DNA from: Rhodothermales bacterium
GTDB lineage: Bacteria > Bacteroidota > Rhodothermia > Rhodothermales > Bin80
Reading direction: 5' to 3'
NCBI GenBank assembly: GCA_951812585.1
Contig: OX638318.1
Span: 2,726,380-2,790,379, forward strand
DNA length: 64,000 bases
Part shown: in pieces, positions 16,849 to 26,005 of the stretch
Position numbering within the stretch: position 1 is the first letter of the stretch
How the letters are laid out: the number at the start of each line of letters is the position of its first letter
Position numbers and translations under genes: made by a program
Notes under the pieces: generated by a model
The model's input: only the letters and a program-made list of their open reading frames with translations
Told to the model about the DNA's origin: nothing
Databases searched by the model: none

Positions 16849-16856
16849 TATCTTTG
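16849..16856 (+). promoter_or_regulatory. Bacteroidota-type -7 element candidate (TAtcTTTG)
   Basis: TATCTTTG matches the TAnnTTTG -7 consensus of Bacteroidota sigma-A promoters, 53 bases before the ATG of the cupredoxin gene. A TTTG lies at 16820-16823, but the 25-base spacing is longer than the usual 17-23. A sigma-70-like TTGACT (16813-16818) with AATCAT 17 bases downstream is an alternative reading. Confidence 0.4.
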
Positions 16857-16909
16857 CGTCGCAGTTCGGTGCATGACACACCTTCACCAATCTACATACT
16901 CTTTCTCTT

Positions 16910-17674
16910 ATGAAGTTCTTTGCGCTAGCACTTACGGTGCTGTTGGTATCCGCCTGCGGCGGCAGCGGCGATGGCGCGGCTGATACCACCGATGATGGTG
17001 CGCCGAATGACCCCGTTGTCGAGAGCACACCGCTGGGCACGGCTTCCATTTCAGGCATGATTGCTTTCGACGGCGAAGCGCCTGCACGTACACCGGTGCG
17101 GATGAAGCCTGAATGCATGGATCAGCATGACAGTGATCCACTATCCGAAGACGCGATCGTCAACGACGGCGCGCTGCAGAACACTTTTGTATACGTGTCC
17201 GCCGGCTTGCCGGACGGGTATGCATTTGAAGCGCCGAGCGCGTCTGTCACGCTGGATCAGGTAGGCTGCATGTATACACCGCGCGTCATGGGGATGCAGG
17301 CTGGACAGACGCTGCGCATAGAGAACAGCGATCCGTTTCAGCACAATGTGCATCCGTTCCCGGAAAACAACCGCTCGTTCAACGAGTCCACGCCGAATGA
17401 GGGCGACTACCTGGAGAAGACCTTCCTGGTGCCGGAGGTGATGATCTCGGTCAAGTGTGATGTGCATGCCTGGATGCAGGCGTACATCGGCGTATTGGAC
17501 CATCCATATTTCGCCACCAGCGGTGCAGATGGCTCCTTCACCATCAGCGGACTTCCGGCGGGCGCGTACACGGTAACGACCTGGCATGAGCAGTTTGGTG
17601 CGCAGGAGATGCAGGTCACCGTGGGGGATGGCGAGACTGCGCAGGTTGACGTCACCTACTCGGCAACGAGTTAA
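16910..17674 (+). CDS. Cupredoxin-like lipoprotein with carboxypeptidase-regulatory-like C-domain
   Basis: 254 residues. Lipoprotein signal peptide with lipobox (VLLVSAC at about 11-17) and an acidic linker. The core carries a type I copper pattern: His in 'FQHNVHPFP', then C-D-V-H-xx-M in 'VKCDVHAWMQAYIG', like plastocyanin/azurin-type ligands (His, Cys, His, Met). Residues about 200-250 ('GSFTISGLPAGAYTVTTWH') form a carboxypeptidase-regulatory-like beta-sandwich. It starts 60 bases before the cytochrome oxidase subunit I gene on the same strand, so a role as membrane-tethered electron donor to that oxidase is likely but inferred. Confidence 0.82.
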   Translation: MKFFALALTVLLVSACGGSGDGAADTTDDGAPNDPVVESTPLGTASISGMIAFDGEAPARTPVRMKPECMDQHDSDPLSEDAIVNDGALQNTFVYVSAGLPDGYAFEAPSASVTLDQVGCMYTPRVMGMQAGQTLRIENSDPFQHNVHPFPENNRSFNESTPNEGDYLEKTFLVPEVMISVKCDVHAWMQAYIGVLDHPYFATSGADGSFTISGLPAGAYTVTTWHEQFGAQEMQVTVGDGETAQVDVTYSATS

Positions 17675-17733
17675 GGCAAAACGCGTCCGGCGCGGCTGCC
17701 AGGCGCTGTACTGTTGATACTAAAGTCATTGCG

Positions 17734-19494
17734 ATGGAAGACCATCACACTGCATCCCACCATGAGGGCCACAAGGTAGGATTCTGGCGCAAGTACTGGT
17801 TTTCGACCGACCACAAGGTCATCGGCATACAGTACGGGATCACAGCACTTTTCTTCCTGCTGTTCGGCTTCATCCTCATGCTGCTGATGCGTTGGCAGCT
17901 CGCTTCGCCGGGCATAGAGATTCCGCTTCTTGGTGCGCTCACCCCGGAGATGTACAACCAGTTCGGTGCCATGCATGGCACGATCATGGTGTTCATGGGC
18001 ATCGTGCCGCTGGCGGTGGGCGCCTTCGGCAACTATGTGGTGCCGCTCCAGATCGGCGCAGTGGATATGGCATTTCCGCGCTTGAACATGGCGAGCTACC
18101 ACTTCTTCTTCTGGGGCGGAGTTGTGATGATGGCCAGCTTCTTTGTGCCGCAGGGCGCGGCCAAAGCCGGCTGGACCTCGTATCCGCCGCTGGCCGACAT
18201 AGAGACGATGGGGCAGACGATGTGGCTATGGGGCATGGTGCTGCTCATCACCTCATCGCTGCTGGGTGCGATCAACTTCCTGACCACCATCATACAGCTC
18301 CGTACCGAGGGCATGACCTTCTTTCGGATGCCATTCTTTGTGTGGGCCCAGTTTATTACCGCCTTCCTGCTTCTTTTGGCGTTCCCGCCGCTGGAGGCCG
18401 CCGGCATTCTGCAGCTTGCGGATCGCCTGCTGGATACCAGCTTCTTCTTGCCTAGCGGGCTGGTGACCGCCGAGGGTCCCCTAGAAGTATCGGGCGGCGG
18501 CAGTCCGCTGCTGTGGCAGCATCTCTTCTGGTTCCTTGCGCACCCGGAGGTGTACGTGCTGGTTCTGCCGGCCATGGGCATTGTAGCCGAGATTGTAGCC
18601 AACAACACCCGCAAGCCACTATGGGGCTACCGTTTGATGGTGTATTCGCTGATCTTCCTGGGCTTCATGTCCTTCATCGTGTGGGCCCACCACATGTTCA
18701 TCACAGGCATGGGCACGGCCATCAGCGCTTTTTTCCAGGTGACGACGATGATCATCTCGATTCCGTCGGTGGTGATTCTCTCTGCGCTTTTCATCACGCT
18801 CTGGGGCGGATCCATCCGCTTTACGACACCGATGCTTTTTGCGCTAGGGTTCTTGCCGATGTTCGGCATAGGCGGGCTTACGGGCTTGCCGCTCGGACTT
18901 GCGCCAACGGATATCCCCCTGCATGACACCTACTACGTGATTGGCCACTTTCACTATGTGGTGGCGCCCGGCACCATCCTCGCGCTCTTTGCCGGCATCT
19001 ACTATTGGTTCCCGAAGATGACCGGGCGCACGATGAACGACACTTTGGGCAAGATTCACTTCTGGGGCACGATCATCTCCATGAATGGAATCTTCTTTCC
19101 GATGCTTATCCAGGGGATGGCGGGCGTGTCACGGCGGCTTTTTGATGGGGGACTGGCGTACAGCTTTTCGGAGCCGGTGCTCGAGTACAACGTCTTCATG
19201 TCCATTTCGGCGGCCGCGCTGTTTCTCTTCCAGATTCCATTTATCATCAACTTCTTCCAGAGCATCAGAGGAGGCCGGAAGGTAGAGAAGGCCAACCACT
19301 GGGATGCCACCACTCTGGATTGGTCAGCAACGCCCACGCCACCGGTGCCGCATGGCAATTTTGAAAGCGTACCGCGGGTGTACCGGGATCCTTACGAATA
19401 CAGCGTACCGGGCAGCGGCGTGCCCTTCTTGTCACAGGACACGGCGCCGCCGGCTGCGCCATCCGATCAGATTCTGGAGGAGGTTGAAGCGTAA
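17734..19494 (+). CDS. Cytochrome c oxidase subunit I, A1-type
   Basis: 586 residues with about 12 transmembrane helices. Haem-copper oxidase signatures are present: '[14 protein letters not shown]' (haem a His), '[15 protein letters not shown]' (CuB His cross-linked to Tyr and the Glu of the D-channel: HPEVY), '[11 protein letters not shown]' (two CuB His) and '[10 protein letters not shown]' (haem a3 and haem a His). Retention of Glu in HPEVY marks subfamily A1, in contrast to the A2 oxidase at 30971-32635. The enzyme reduces oxygen to water and pumps protons. The operon order is I-III-IV-two small genes-II, with subunit II last, which is uncommon. Confidence 0.97.
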   Translation: MEDHHTASHHEGHKVGFWRKYWFSTDHKVIGIQYGITALFFLLFGFILMLLMRWQLASPGIEIPLLGALTPEMYNQFGAMHGTIMVFMGIVPLAVGAFGNYVVPLQIGAVDMAFPRLNMASYHFFFWGGVVMMASFFVPQGAAKAGWTSYPPLADIETMGQTMWLWGMVLLITSSLLGAINFLTTIIQLRTEGMTFFRMPFFVWAQFITAFLLLLAFPPLEAAGILQLADRLLDTSFFLPSGLVTAEGPLEVSGGGSPLLWQHLFWFLAHPEVYVLVLPAMGIVAEIVANNTRKPLWGYRLMVYSLIFLGFMSFIVWAHHMFITGMGTAISAFFQVTTMIISIPSVVILSALFITLWGGSIRFTTPMLFALGFLPMFGIGGLTGLPLGLAPTDIPLHDTYYVIGHFHYVVAPGTILALFAGIYYWFPKMTGRTMNDTLGKIHFWGTIISMNGIFFPMLIQGMAGVSRRLFDGGLAYSFSEPVLEYNVFMSISAAALFLFQIPFIINFFQSIRGGRKVEKANHWDATTLDWSATPTPPVPHGNFESVPRVYRDPYEYSVPGSGVPFLSQDTAPPAAPSDQILEEVEA

Positions 19495-19499
19495 GCGCC

Positions 19500-20144
19500 A
19501 TGGAATTGCAAATCCCCTACGAGGTTACGCCCCGGCGTGATACCGGCGTCAACAACGCTAAGCTGGGCATCTGGCTCTTTCTGGCATCCGAGGTCATGCT
19601 TTTTGGTGGGCTCTTCGCGGCCTACATCTTTTTACGCATGGGTGCAGACGCCTGGCCCGGGATGGAGACGTTCGATACTCATGAGATGGCCACGCGCGCC
19701 GATCAGATCCTCAGCGTGCCGCTGGCGACGCTCAACACGGTGATCCTGATCGCGTCCAGCGTCACCATGGTGCTCAGTTGGGCGTCGCTCAAGATGAACA
19801 ACTTCAAGGGTTTCAAGCTGCACATGGGCCTCACGATCCTGCTGGCGCTTGGATTCCTGGTGGTCAAGGCGTTTGAGTACGGCTCCAAGTTTGGCCACCA
19901 TGTCTACCCGGAAACCAACATCTTCCTGGCGATCTACTTCGTCCTGACGGGGCTCCATGCCATCCATGTCACAGGTGGCATCATCGTGAATGCGTACTTC
20001 TGGGGGCCGGGCACGAAGATGTGGCTGAATGGCAATGCGCACGACAAGGCGCACTTTACCAACCGGATCGAGGTTGCAGGCCTGTACTGGCACTTTGTGG
20101 ATCTGGTCTGGATATTCCTGTTTCCGATGATTTACCTGGTGTGA
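19500..20144 (+). CDS. Cytochrome c oxidase subunit III
   Basis: 214 residues, about five helices, beginning 5 bases after subunit I. Family landmarks are '[20 protein letters not shown]' near the N-terminus and '[17 protein letters not shown]' and '[19 protein letters not shown]' at the C-terminus. Subunit III stabilises subunit I and maintains the proton-uptake path. The length matches five-helix bacterial forms. The initiation codon ATG at 19500 is consistent with the operon spacing. Confidence 0.95.
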   Translation: MELQIPYEVTPRRDTGVNNAKLGIWLFLASEVMLFGGLFAAYIFLRMGADAWPGMETFDTHEMATRADQILSVPLATLNTVILIASSVTMVLSWASLKMNNFKGFKLHMGLTILLALGFLVVKAFEYGSKFGHHVYPETNIFLAIYFVLTGLHAIHVTGGIIVNAYFWGPGTKMWLNGNAHDKAHFTNRIEVAGLYWHFVDLVWIFLFPMIYLV

Positions 20145-20145
20145 T

Positions 20146-20472
20146 ATGGCCGGAGAAATGACCATTGAGGAGGTCAAGAAGCACGTCCGCGTGTACCTCT
20201 ATGTATTTGGAGCTCTGTTGGCTTTGACGCTGGTCACCGTGGCGGTATCGCGTTTCGATGTGTCCATAGGGCCAGCGCTAGTAATCGCACTGGTCATTGC
20301 GCTCGTCAAGGGTGCTCTGGTGGCTATGTACTTCATGCATCTGATCAGCGAGAAGCAGGTCATCATGTGGGTATTGTTGTCGGCTGCGGCCTTTCTCCTC
20401 TGCATGTTTGCTCTGTTCATATCCGCGCTGGTGGATCAGGAGCAGGTCGCGCTGCTGATGCATGTCGCTTAA
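20146..20472 (+). CDS. Cytochrome c oxidase subunit IV (COX4/CyoD-like)
   Basis: 108 residues with three hydrophobic helices, the typical arrangement of the prokaryotic COX4 family: 'VYLYVFGALLALTLVTVAVS', 'ALVIALVIALVKGALVAMYF' and 'VLLSAAAFLLCMFALF'. The 'KGALVAMYFMHL' segment is the family signature. It assists assembly of subunits I and III. Starts one base after the subunit III stop and overlaps the next gene by 11 bases. Confidence 0.92.
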   Translation: MAGEMTIEEVKKHVRVYLYVFGALLALTLVTVAVSRFDVSIGPALVIALVIALVKGALVAMYFMHLISEKQVIMWVLLSAAAFLLCMFALFISALVDQEQVALLMHVA

Positions 20473-20668
20473 GACCTTTCATATCATCTTTATTGCGGTC
20501 TCCACGCTGACGGCGTTCTTCTTCGGCGTGTGGGCTGCGTATCGCGGCATCGTGGACCAGAGCGGAGTGCTGGCGGTTGGAGCGGTCTTGTCGTTCGCGG
20601 TCGGCGTAGGCCTCATCTTCTACGGCGTAAGCTTTGTCCGCAAACTCAAAAACGCGGGGATCTATTAG
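20462..20668 (+). CDS. Small two-helix membrane protein of the oxidase operon
   Basis: 68 residues with two helices ('FHIIFIAVSTLTAFFFGVWA' and 'AVLSFAVGVGLIFYGVSFV'). It overlaps the subunit IV gene by 11 bases, so translational coupling is likely. Small hydrophobic ORFs occur at this place in several Rhodothermota-like oxidase operons; a role as small accessory subunit or assembly factor is inferred. No named family recognised. Confidence 0.75.
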   Translation: MSLKTFHIIFIAVSTLTAFFFGVWAAYRGIVDQSGVLAVGAVLSFAVGVGLIFYGVSFVRKLKNAGIY

Positions 20669-20672
20669 CGGC

Positions 20673-20948
20673 ATGAAAGCACTACGGCGCGTCATTGTCC
20701 TGGTCTTGCTTCTTTTGTTGCCATCCGTTGCGCTTGCCTGCGAGCAGTGCTTGGGCACGGGGGGTGCCAACGGGCCCGTGATCAGGGCGCTGGTCTTCTC
20801 GATGGCGGCGCTGCTCTCCATTGTGGGTTTTGTGGGGGTGGGCATCGCCACATTCTTTATCAACACGGTGCGACGCAGCAGGAGCCTTGCGCCATCAGAC
20901 CTGGAAGTCACAGAGCAGGGCGAGCTGGCCATGCGGACTGCGGTTTAG
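20673..20948 (+). CDS. Small secreted/membrane protein of the oxidase operon
   Basis: 91 residues from the ATG at 20673, 4 bases after the preceding stop. A signal peptide ('VIVLVLLLLLPSVALA') is followed by 'CEQCLGTGGANG', a CxxC without His (so not a haem site), then one helix ('ALVFSMAALLSIVGFVGVGI') and a cytosolic tail. The exported CxxC just before the CuA subunit gene could serve copper handling or thiol chemistry; that is inference. Confidence 0.75.
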   Translation: MKALRRVIVLVLLLLLPSVALACEQCLGTGGANGPVIRALVFSMAALLSIVGFVGVGIATFFINTVRRSRSLAPSDLEVTEQGELAMRTAV

Positions 20949-20960
20949 AACGAGTGCACG

Positions 20961-21896
20961 ATGTTTGACCTAAGCAAATGGATGGGAATGCCGCTGGACG
21001 CATCTGGACACGGTGCGCCCATCGATGCGATGATGGGATGGGTTCACTGGCTCATGCTGGCGCTTTTTATCTTCTGGGCCCCCTTCTTTCTGTACACGTT
21101 GTGGCGTTTTCGCGCCAAGCGGCAGCGTGTGGCCAACTACCACGGCGTCAAGAGCAAGTGGTCTTCCTACGTAGAGGGTGCTGTGGTGGTCGCGGAGGCT
21201 ATTTTGCTGGTCGGGTTTGCCTTTCCGATCTGGGCCGAGATCAAGAACGACTTCCCGGACGAGGAGGAGTCCACGATCATCAATGTGGTAGCAGAGCAGT
21301 TTGCATGGAACGTCGTCTATCCGGGTGCGGATGGCGCGTTTGGGCGCACGACGCTGGCGAAGCCATTGGCGATTGATCCTGACGATCCCCGGGGGGAAGA
21401 CGACATTATTGTTCAGGACGAGCTCCACCTGCTCAAGGGCAAGCCCGTCATCATTGAGCTCACTTCTCGCGATGTCATTCACAGTTTCGGCCTCCCCAAC
21501 ATGCGTGTGAAGCAGGACGTAATCCCGGGGCTTGCCATTCCAGTCTGGTTTGTGCCGGAGATGTCCACGAAGGAATTCCACGCGGCGATGACGAAGATCC
21601 TGCCCGTCTCGGCCGATCAGGGTCGCCGCCGCCAGTACCCGCCGTACCGCTGGATTGCTATGCAGGATTATGCGGCAGCCGACGGAACAGTGCTAGCCGA
21701 AGCGGGGGCCCGTTTGTCCACGCGCATACTGGATCGCCTGTTCGAGGCAGGCATCACGGAGGTTGTTGCAGCGCCCGACATGGAGATCAGCTGCGCGCAG
21801 CTTTGCGGAGGTGGCCACTACAGCATGCGCGGCACGGTGATTGTGCACGAGACGCAGGAGGAGTTTGATGCAGCCTTGGCCCGCTGGGACTTCTAG
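20961..21896 (+). CDS. Cytochrome c oxidase subunit II with an inserted segment
   Basis: 311 residues: two helices (about 28-48 and 72-92), then the CuA cupredoxin domain. CuA ligands are His174 ('DVIHSF') and the loop C278-AQL-C282-GGG-H286-YS-M289; Gln replaces the usual Glu, which binds by its backbone. There is no CxxCH, so no fused cytochrome c. Between the strand 'GLAIPVWFVPEM' (about 190-201) and 'MEISCAQLC' (from 274) lies an extra segment of about 70 residues containing 'DGTVLAEAGARLSTRILDRL' and 'EAGITEVV', a pattern common in HD-GYP leaders and RNA polymerase beta loops. Normally the strands join directly. It is the last gene of its operon. Confidence 0.93.
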   Translation: MFDLSKWMGMPLDASGHGAPIDAMMGWVHWLMLALFIFWAPFFLYTLWRFRAKRQRVANYHGVKSKWSSYVEGAVVVAEAILLVGFAFPIWAEIKNDFPDEEESTIINVVAEQFAWNVVYPGADGAFGRTTLAKPLAIDPDDPRGEDDIIVQDELHLLKGKPVIIELTSRDVIHSFGLPNMRVKQDVIPGLAIPVWFVPEMSTKEFHAAMTKILPVSADQGRRRQYPPYRWIAMQDYAAADGTVLAEAGARLSTRILDRLFEAGITEVVAAPDMEISCAQLCGGGHYSMRGTVIVHETQEEFDAALARWDF

Positions 21897-22227
21897 CACT
21901 GGCTGCCGCGACCTGACGCATTTCATCCGGTGCGCCCTCGCTTGCATTGCTCAGGCGTTCGCTCCAACCTGCGCTTGCGCCCCAGCGCGCGCATAGCCGC
22001 GCGCCTTGGTCGGTGCTTTGATGCGCGCGCAGACTAGTGCACAGATGCTCGTTTTTGCCCGGGCCCAGGGGTTCTTGCAGATGCCTTGATGTGGCCGCTT
22101 ACACATGCGCGTGTGCAGGGGGCACCCCGAAGCCTGCGTTGTGGAGGCCGAGAACCGTGCAAGGCTGTACGGTTCCCGCAGGACTCCTGACAGGAAGGCA
22201 CACCAGCCTTTGCAGCGGCACTGCCCG
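21897..22227. other. Intergenic region between convergent genes
   Basis: 331 bases between the oxidase subunit II stop and the stop of a minus-strand binding protein. It holds GC-rich alternating CG segments (for example near 21990-22035) that could fold into stems, but no convincing gene and no clear terminator with a T-run was seen. Confidence 0.5.
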
Positions 22228-23373
22228 CTACTCGAATAACACGAACGCTCCGTCCTGCATCCTTGCCACTACGGGGTCGTACAGGGCGTCGCCGTGCTCG
22301 TCAAACGAAAAGGAGCCGAAGACGGTGTCCAGATCACGCGTTCGTGCAAGTGCATTGCGGATTTCATCCGCCTCAAACGCTTCAATCTGCGCCAGTGCAT
22401 TTGCCAGCACATTCATGGCGACATAGCCGCGTGCTACGTAGTCGCTTGCCTCTTCACCGTGCTCATCGCGATAATTTCTCAGAAATGTCAAGCTGCGCGG
22501 GTGCGTTGAAGCGGCAAGCCAAACGTGAAAAGTCACGACACCCTCCGCGGCACCGGGTACCATGCGGTTTAGCTGCGCAGCATCGCTGATCGACAAGTAC
22601 GGCGCGATGAGCGGAATATCTGTGATGCCGGCAGCATGGGCTTGCATGAGCACGCCAATCCGGTCAGGCGACAATCCGCATACAAAAATGGCATCCACGC
22701 CAGCAGTATCCATAGCCGAGAGCGCCGCAGAGATGTCCGGTACGTCGCTGGACGACGGATCCCGCTCGTAGGAGATCTCCTCCACCACCGATACGTCTGG
22801 AAAGCGCGCCAGGGTGGCGATGACTTGGTCATAGCTGCTCTGCGAAAACGCGTCTGCCTCGTTGACGATAGTGCCCACGCGCGTATAATTCAGGTGTCGG
22901 TGGGATACTACGATCCCGCTAGGAATCACCCTTTCAACCGTCAGCAGCGACCTGAACAGGTACGGAGTGGCCGCACCCAGGCCGAGCGCGGCAGAGTTGG
23001 GACTAAGCGCCACCACGCCATGGTTGTCAATCGTGGAAGTGATCGCACGCGCAGCAGCAGAAGAAGTCGGTCCAAGGATCACAGGCACGTCATCCTCCTC
23101 AATCAGTCTGGCAAACCGGTGTAGACTTGTGTCCGGTATGCTCTTGTCGTCGTAGACCGTAAGCTCCAACTCCGCTTCGCCAAGCAGGGCGGAGTTGAGG
23201 ATTTCCTCCTGAGCCAGTTGTATCCCGGCTAGGATTTCCACGCCATTGGAAGTCTGGGGGCCTGTAAGTGACAGCACAACACCAACGTGATAGATCGTCG
23301 GGTCTTCCTCTATCGCATCGCATGAAGTAAGGCCAATGGCTAAGAGTACACCCAAAGTGAAACTATACCGCAT
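22228..23373 (-). CDS. LivJ-type substrate-binding lipoprotein (copy 1)
   Basis: 381 residues. Lipoprotein signal 'LAIGLTSCDA' (lipobox LTSC), then the type I periplasmic binding-protein fold: 'VGVVLSLTGPQTSNGVEIL', 'VILGPTSSAAARAITS', 'VVALSPNSAALGLG', 'RVGTIVNEADAFSQSSYDQV', 'AIFVCGLSPDRIGVLMQA' and the C-terminal 'DEIRNALARTRDLDTVFGSF'. Family members bind amino acids, amides or other small polar ligands for ABC importers or as sensors. It is the last of four tandem paralogues and carries the most divergent linker. No permease or ATPase gene is present in the window. Confidence 0.88.
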   Translation of the reverse strand: MRYSFTLGVLLAIGLTSCDAIEEDPTIYHVGVVLSLTGPQTSNGVEILAGIQLAQEEILNSALLGEAELELTVYDDKSIPDTSLHRFARLIEEDDVPVILGPTSSAAARAITSTIDNHGVVALSPNSAALGLGAATPYLFRSLLTVERVIPSGIVVSHRHLNYTRVGTIVNEADAFSQSSYDQVIATLARFPDVSVVEEISYERDPSSSDVPDISAALSAMDTAGVDAIFVCGLSPDRIGVLMQAHAAGITDIPLIAPYLSISDAAQLNRMVPGAAEGVVTFHVWLAASTHPRSLTFLRNYRDEHGEEASDYVARGYVAMNVLANALAQIEAFEADEIRNALARTRDLDTVFGSFSFDEHGDALYDPVVARMQDGAFVLFE

Positions 23374-23484
23374 GGTTCGCGTGGGTTAAGGCATGGATAG
23401 CGGTGCCGTAGTTCTGAAAGCACCGGCGCGCATGGAGTGTTTGGTCGCCACGGCCCATGCCTGGGCCAGTAATGGGTGGCGAGG

Positions 23485-24627
23485 TTACTGCTGCAAGACC
23501 ACGAACGCGTTGTCTCGTACCTGCGCCACAACAGGGTTGTACATCGCGTCGCCATTCCCGTCAAAGGAAAACGGGCCGTAGATCGTATCGAGATTCTTAA
23601 CAGCGGCCAACGCGCTGCGGATTGAAGCGGCTTCGTAGTTCTCTGCGTTTTCTAGCGCTTCTGCCAAGATATGGAAAGCCGCGTAGCCGCGGGCAGCGTA
23701 GTCGCTGGGTGCCTCTCCGTGGCGCGCGGTGTAGCTGTTCACAAACTCACGGCTCAGCGGCTCATCCGAGCTTTCCAGCCAAACCTGAAAGGTCACGGCT
23801 CCTTCCGCGGCTCCGGGCACTTCGGCATTGATGCGCTGCACATCATTGATGGCGAAAAGCGTAGCGATATACGGCGTATTCGTGATGCCCAGGATGTGCC
23901 CTTGTGTAAGGATGCCAAAATGGTCTTCCGGCAAGCCTGAAAGAAAGATTGCGTCAGGATCGGCATTCATCACCGCAGTCAGCTCGGTGGTAAGGTCGCC
24001 GATCTCCGTGCCAGGAGGCCGGGAATACGACTGTGCCGAGACGATGGTAATGTCCGGGTCAGCCTGCAGTACCTCCGTGATCTTGTCGTTGCTGCTCATG
24101 GAGAAAGTATCCCCGCTGTTGACGATGGTTGCGACCCGGCGGTAATTCAGATGCGCCTTGGAGACCTCAATGCCGACGGGGACCAGCTGATCTACCGTGA
24201 GCGAAGAGCGAAACAGCCAATCGCTTTTCGCACTGAGGCCCGTAGCCGATGAGGTCGGACTGAACGCCACAACCCCGGCACCATCCGCTATGGAAATGAT
24301 GGCGTCGGTTGCACTTGAAGTTATAGGGCCCAGAATGACGGGTGTACCGACGTCATTGATCAGCGTGTTATAAGCGGCTGTGCTGCCGTCCGTAGTGCTT
24401 TTATTGTCAAGGGAGGCGGAGGTGATGGTGTTACCCAACAGGCCGGAGTCGAGCACCTCGTCTAGAGCGAGCGCAATGCCCTTGCTTACTTCTTCACCGG
24501 CCTCGCTTATCGTGCCGGTGGCAGGCAGTACTATCCCTATTTTGAGCTCGTTGTCATCCGTACCCGAATCGCACCCTATAAGAATCAGGCATACGCATAG
24601 CCCTATAAAAAGAGATTTGCTACTCAT
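23485..24627 (-). CDS. LivJ-type substrate-binding lipoprotein (copy 2)
   Basis: 380 residues with lipobox 'LILIGC' at about 14-19. The same fold landmarks as its neighbours: 'IGIVLPATGTISEAGEEV', 'VILGPITSSATDAIIS', 'VVAFSPTSSATGLSAKSDW', 'RVATIVNSGDTFSMSS', 'AIFLSGLPEDHFGILTQG' and 'ALAAVKNLDTIYGPFSFDG'. It is closest in phrasing to copies 3 and 4, suggesting recent duplication. About 110 bases separate it from copy 1, and 174 from copy 3, so each copy may have its own promoter. Confidence 0.88.
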   Translation of the reverse strand: MSSKSLFIGLCVCLILIGCDSGTDDNELKIGIVLPATGTISEAGEEVSKGIALALDEVLDSGLLGNTITSASLDNKSTTDGSTAAYNTLINDVGTPVILGPITSSATDAIISIADGAGVVAFSPTSSATGLSAKSDWLFRSSLTVDQLVPVGIEVSKAHLNYRRVATIVNSGDTFSMSSNDKITEVLQADPDITIVSAQSYSRPPGTEIGDLTTELTAVMNADPDAIFLSGLPEDHFGILTQGHILGITNTPYIATLFAINDVQRINAEVPGAAEGAVTFQVWLESSDEPLSREFVNSYTARHGEAPSDYAARGYAAFHILAEALENAENYEAASIRSALAAVKNLDTIYGPFSFDGNGDAMYNPVVAQVRDNAFVVLQQ

Positions 24628-24801
24628 CGCTTCTCGTTGGTTAGAGTGTTAGGGTTGTCATTACCCGCAACCCTCAAAAGCCGTTCGCCCGTGTTAGTAC
24701 AGTTGACCACGGCCTACGTATATACCGGGCGTTGGTTCTCAGCAACGGCGTTCGGCAAGGGATTTCTAAAGGCTCATGTGTGCGGCGCCGACGTAGCTGC
24801 A

Positions 24802-25953
24802 TTAGTCCAACGGTACGATCTTGCCTCCTTCCACATGGGCAATGATCGGCGTGTACATGGCGTCGCCGACGCTGTTAAAGCTGAATCGTCCCACGATGGT
24901 ATCCAAGCTGCCGAAGTTCTCGAAGGCCGCCCGGATGGATGCGGCCTCGTAGTCTTCGGCGTGCTGCAGCGCAGATGCCAGCACTCGGGTTGCCAGGTAA
25001 CCAGCGGCTGCAAACTCTCCGGGGTCCGCTCCGTATTGACTGCGAAAGCGTGCGACGAAGTCCTGGCTTTTCTGGTGCGTTGAGGAGATCACCCACCGGG
25101 CGAATGTAACGACATCTTCAGCAGCTCCCTGCTGCTGGCTTTCGATGTATTGAAGCTCGGAGGCCGAGAATTCCGGTATGATGAACGGCATACCCGCAAT
25201 GTTCGCTTCGTGTGCCTGCAGCACCATTTGCTCGACATCCAGCGGCAAGCCAGACATGAACACCACATCTGGACCAGAGGCCTTAATGGCTGCAAACTGG
25301 ACTGACAAGTCTAAAGGCGGCGAGCCCGGCGGCCTGGAAAATGTCTGCTCATTCACTACCTCCACATCATCATAGGACGCCAGCTCGCGTTTTACAAGGA
25401 AATGGCTGCTGCTCGAAAACGTGTCGGCATCGTTGTAGATCAACGCTGCACGAGAATAGCCCAAGCGCATTTTGGTGTGTTCGACACCAGGCGGCACCAG
25501 TTGGTCCACAGCCAGCGCTGCCCGAAACAGCCAGGGACTCTTGGCGCTCAGACCTTCGGCCGAAGACGTAGGGCTGAGCGCAACGACGCCCGCTTCATGG
25601 GTGGCGAGGGTAATGCCTTCCGTGGCGCTGGACGAAGCTGGTCCCAGAATGATTGGAACACCGGCCTGGTCAATCAGCTTCTGGTAGGCGTCTATGGCTC
25701 CTTCAACGGTACTCTTGCTGTCTTCCAGGATGACGAGGAGCTGCGTATTTCCCAAAAGCCGTTCGCTGTTGATGCCTGCGATGGCCAGTGCGGCCCCTTT
25801 TCTGACTTCTTCCCCGGGCCGTGCCGCCGTTCCGGTAATCGGCAAGACTATGCCAATCGTCAGCTCCTCTTCGTTCGCCGTGAAGTCACACGATGCAAAC
25901 ATCCAGCAGGCCAAAAGGCCCAAGGCCGCGTGCTTGAACAGTATTTTCGGCAT
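24802..25953 (-). CDS. LivJ-type substrate-binding lipoprotein (copy 3)
   Basis: 383 residues from the ATG at 25953; the longer frame to 26082 would overlap the upstream paralogue and lacks signal character. The signal 'LGLLACWMFASC' precedes 'DFTANEEELTIGIVLPITG'. Fold landmarks: 'VPIILGPASSSATEGIT', 'VVALSPTSSAEGLSAKSPW', 'RAALIYNDADTFSSSSHF', 'VVFMSGLPLDVEQMVLQA' and 'AFENFGSLDTIVGRFSFNS'. The ligand-pocket loop (SPTSSAxGLSAKS) is shared with copy 2 almost exactly. Ligand unknown. Confidence 0.88.
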   Translation of the reverse strand: MPKILFKHAALGLLACWMFASCDFTANEEELTIGIVLPITGTAARPGEEVRKGAALAIAGINSERLLGNTQLLVILEDSKSTVEGAIDAYQKLIDQAGVPIILGPASSSATEGITLATHEAGVVALSPTSSAEGLSAKSPWLFRAALAVDQLVPPGVEHTKMRLGYSRAALIYNDADTFSSSSHFLVKRELASYDDVEVVNEQTFSRPPGSPPLDLSVQFAAIKASGPDVVFMSGLPLDVEQMVLQAHEANIAGMPFIIPEFSASELQYIESQQQGAAEDVVTFARWVISSTHQKSQDFVARFRSQYGADPGEFAAAGYLATRVLASALQHAEDYEAASIRAAFENFGSLDTIVGRFSFNSVGDAMYTPIIAHVEGGKIVPLD

Positions 25954-26005
25954 CAGTTCGGCAGCTCTTGGATGGACAATCCGCTGTGTTAACAGGGATG
26001 GGCCC

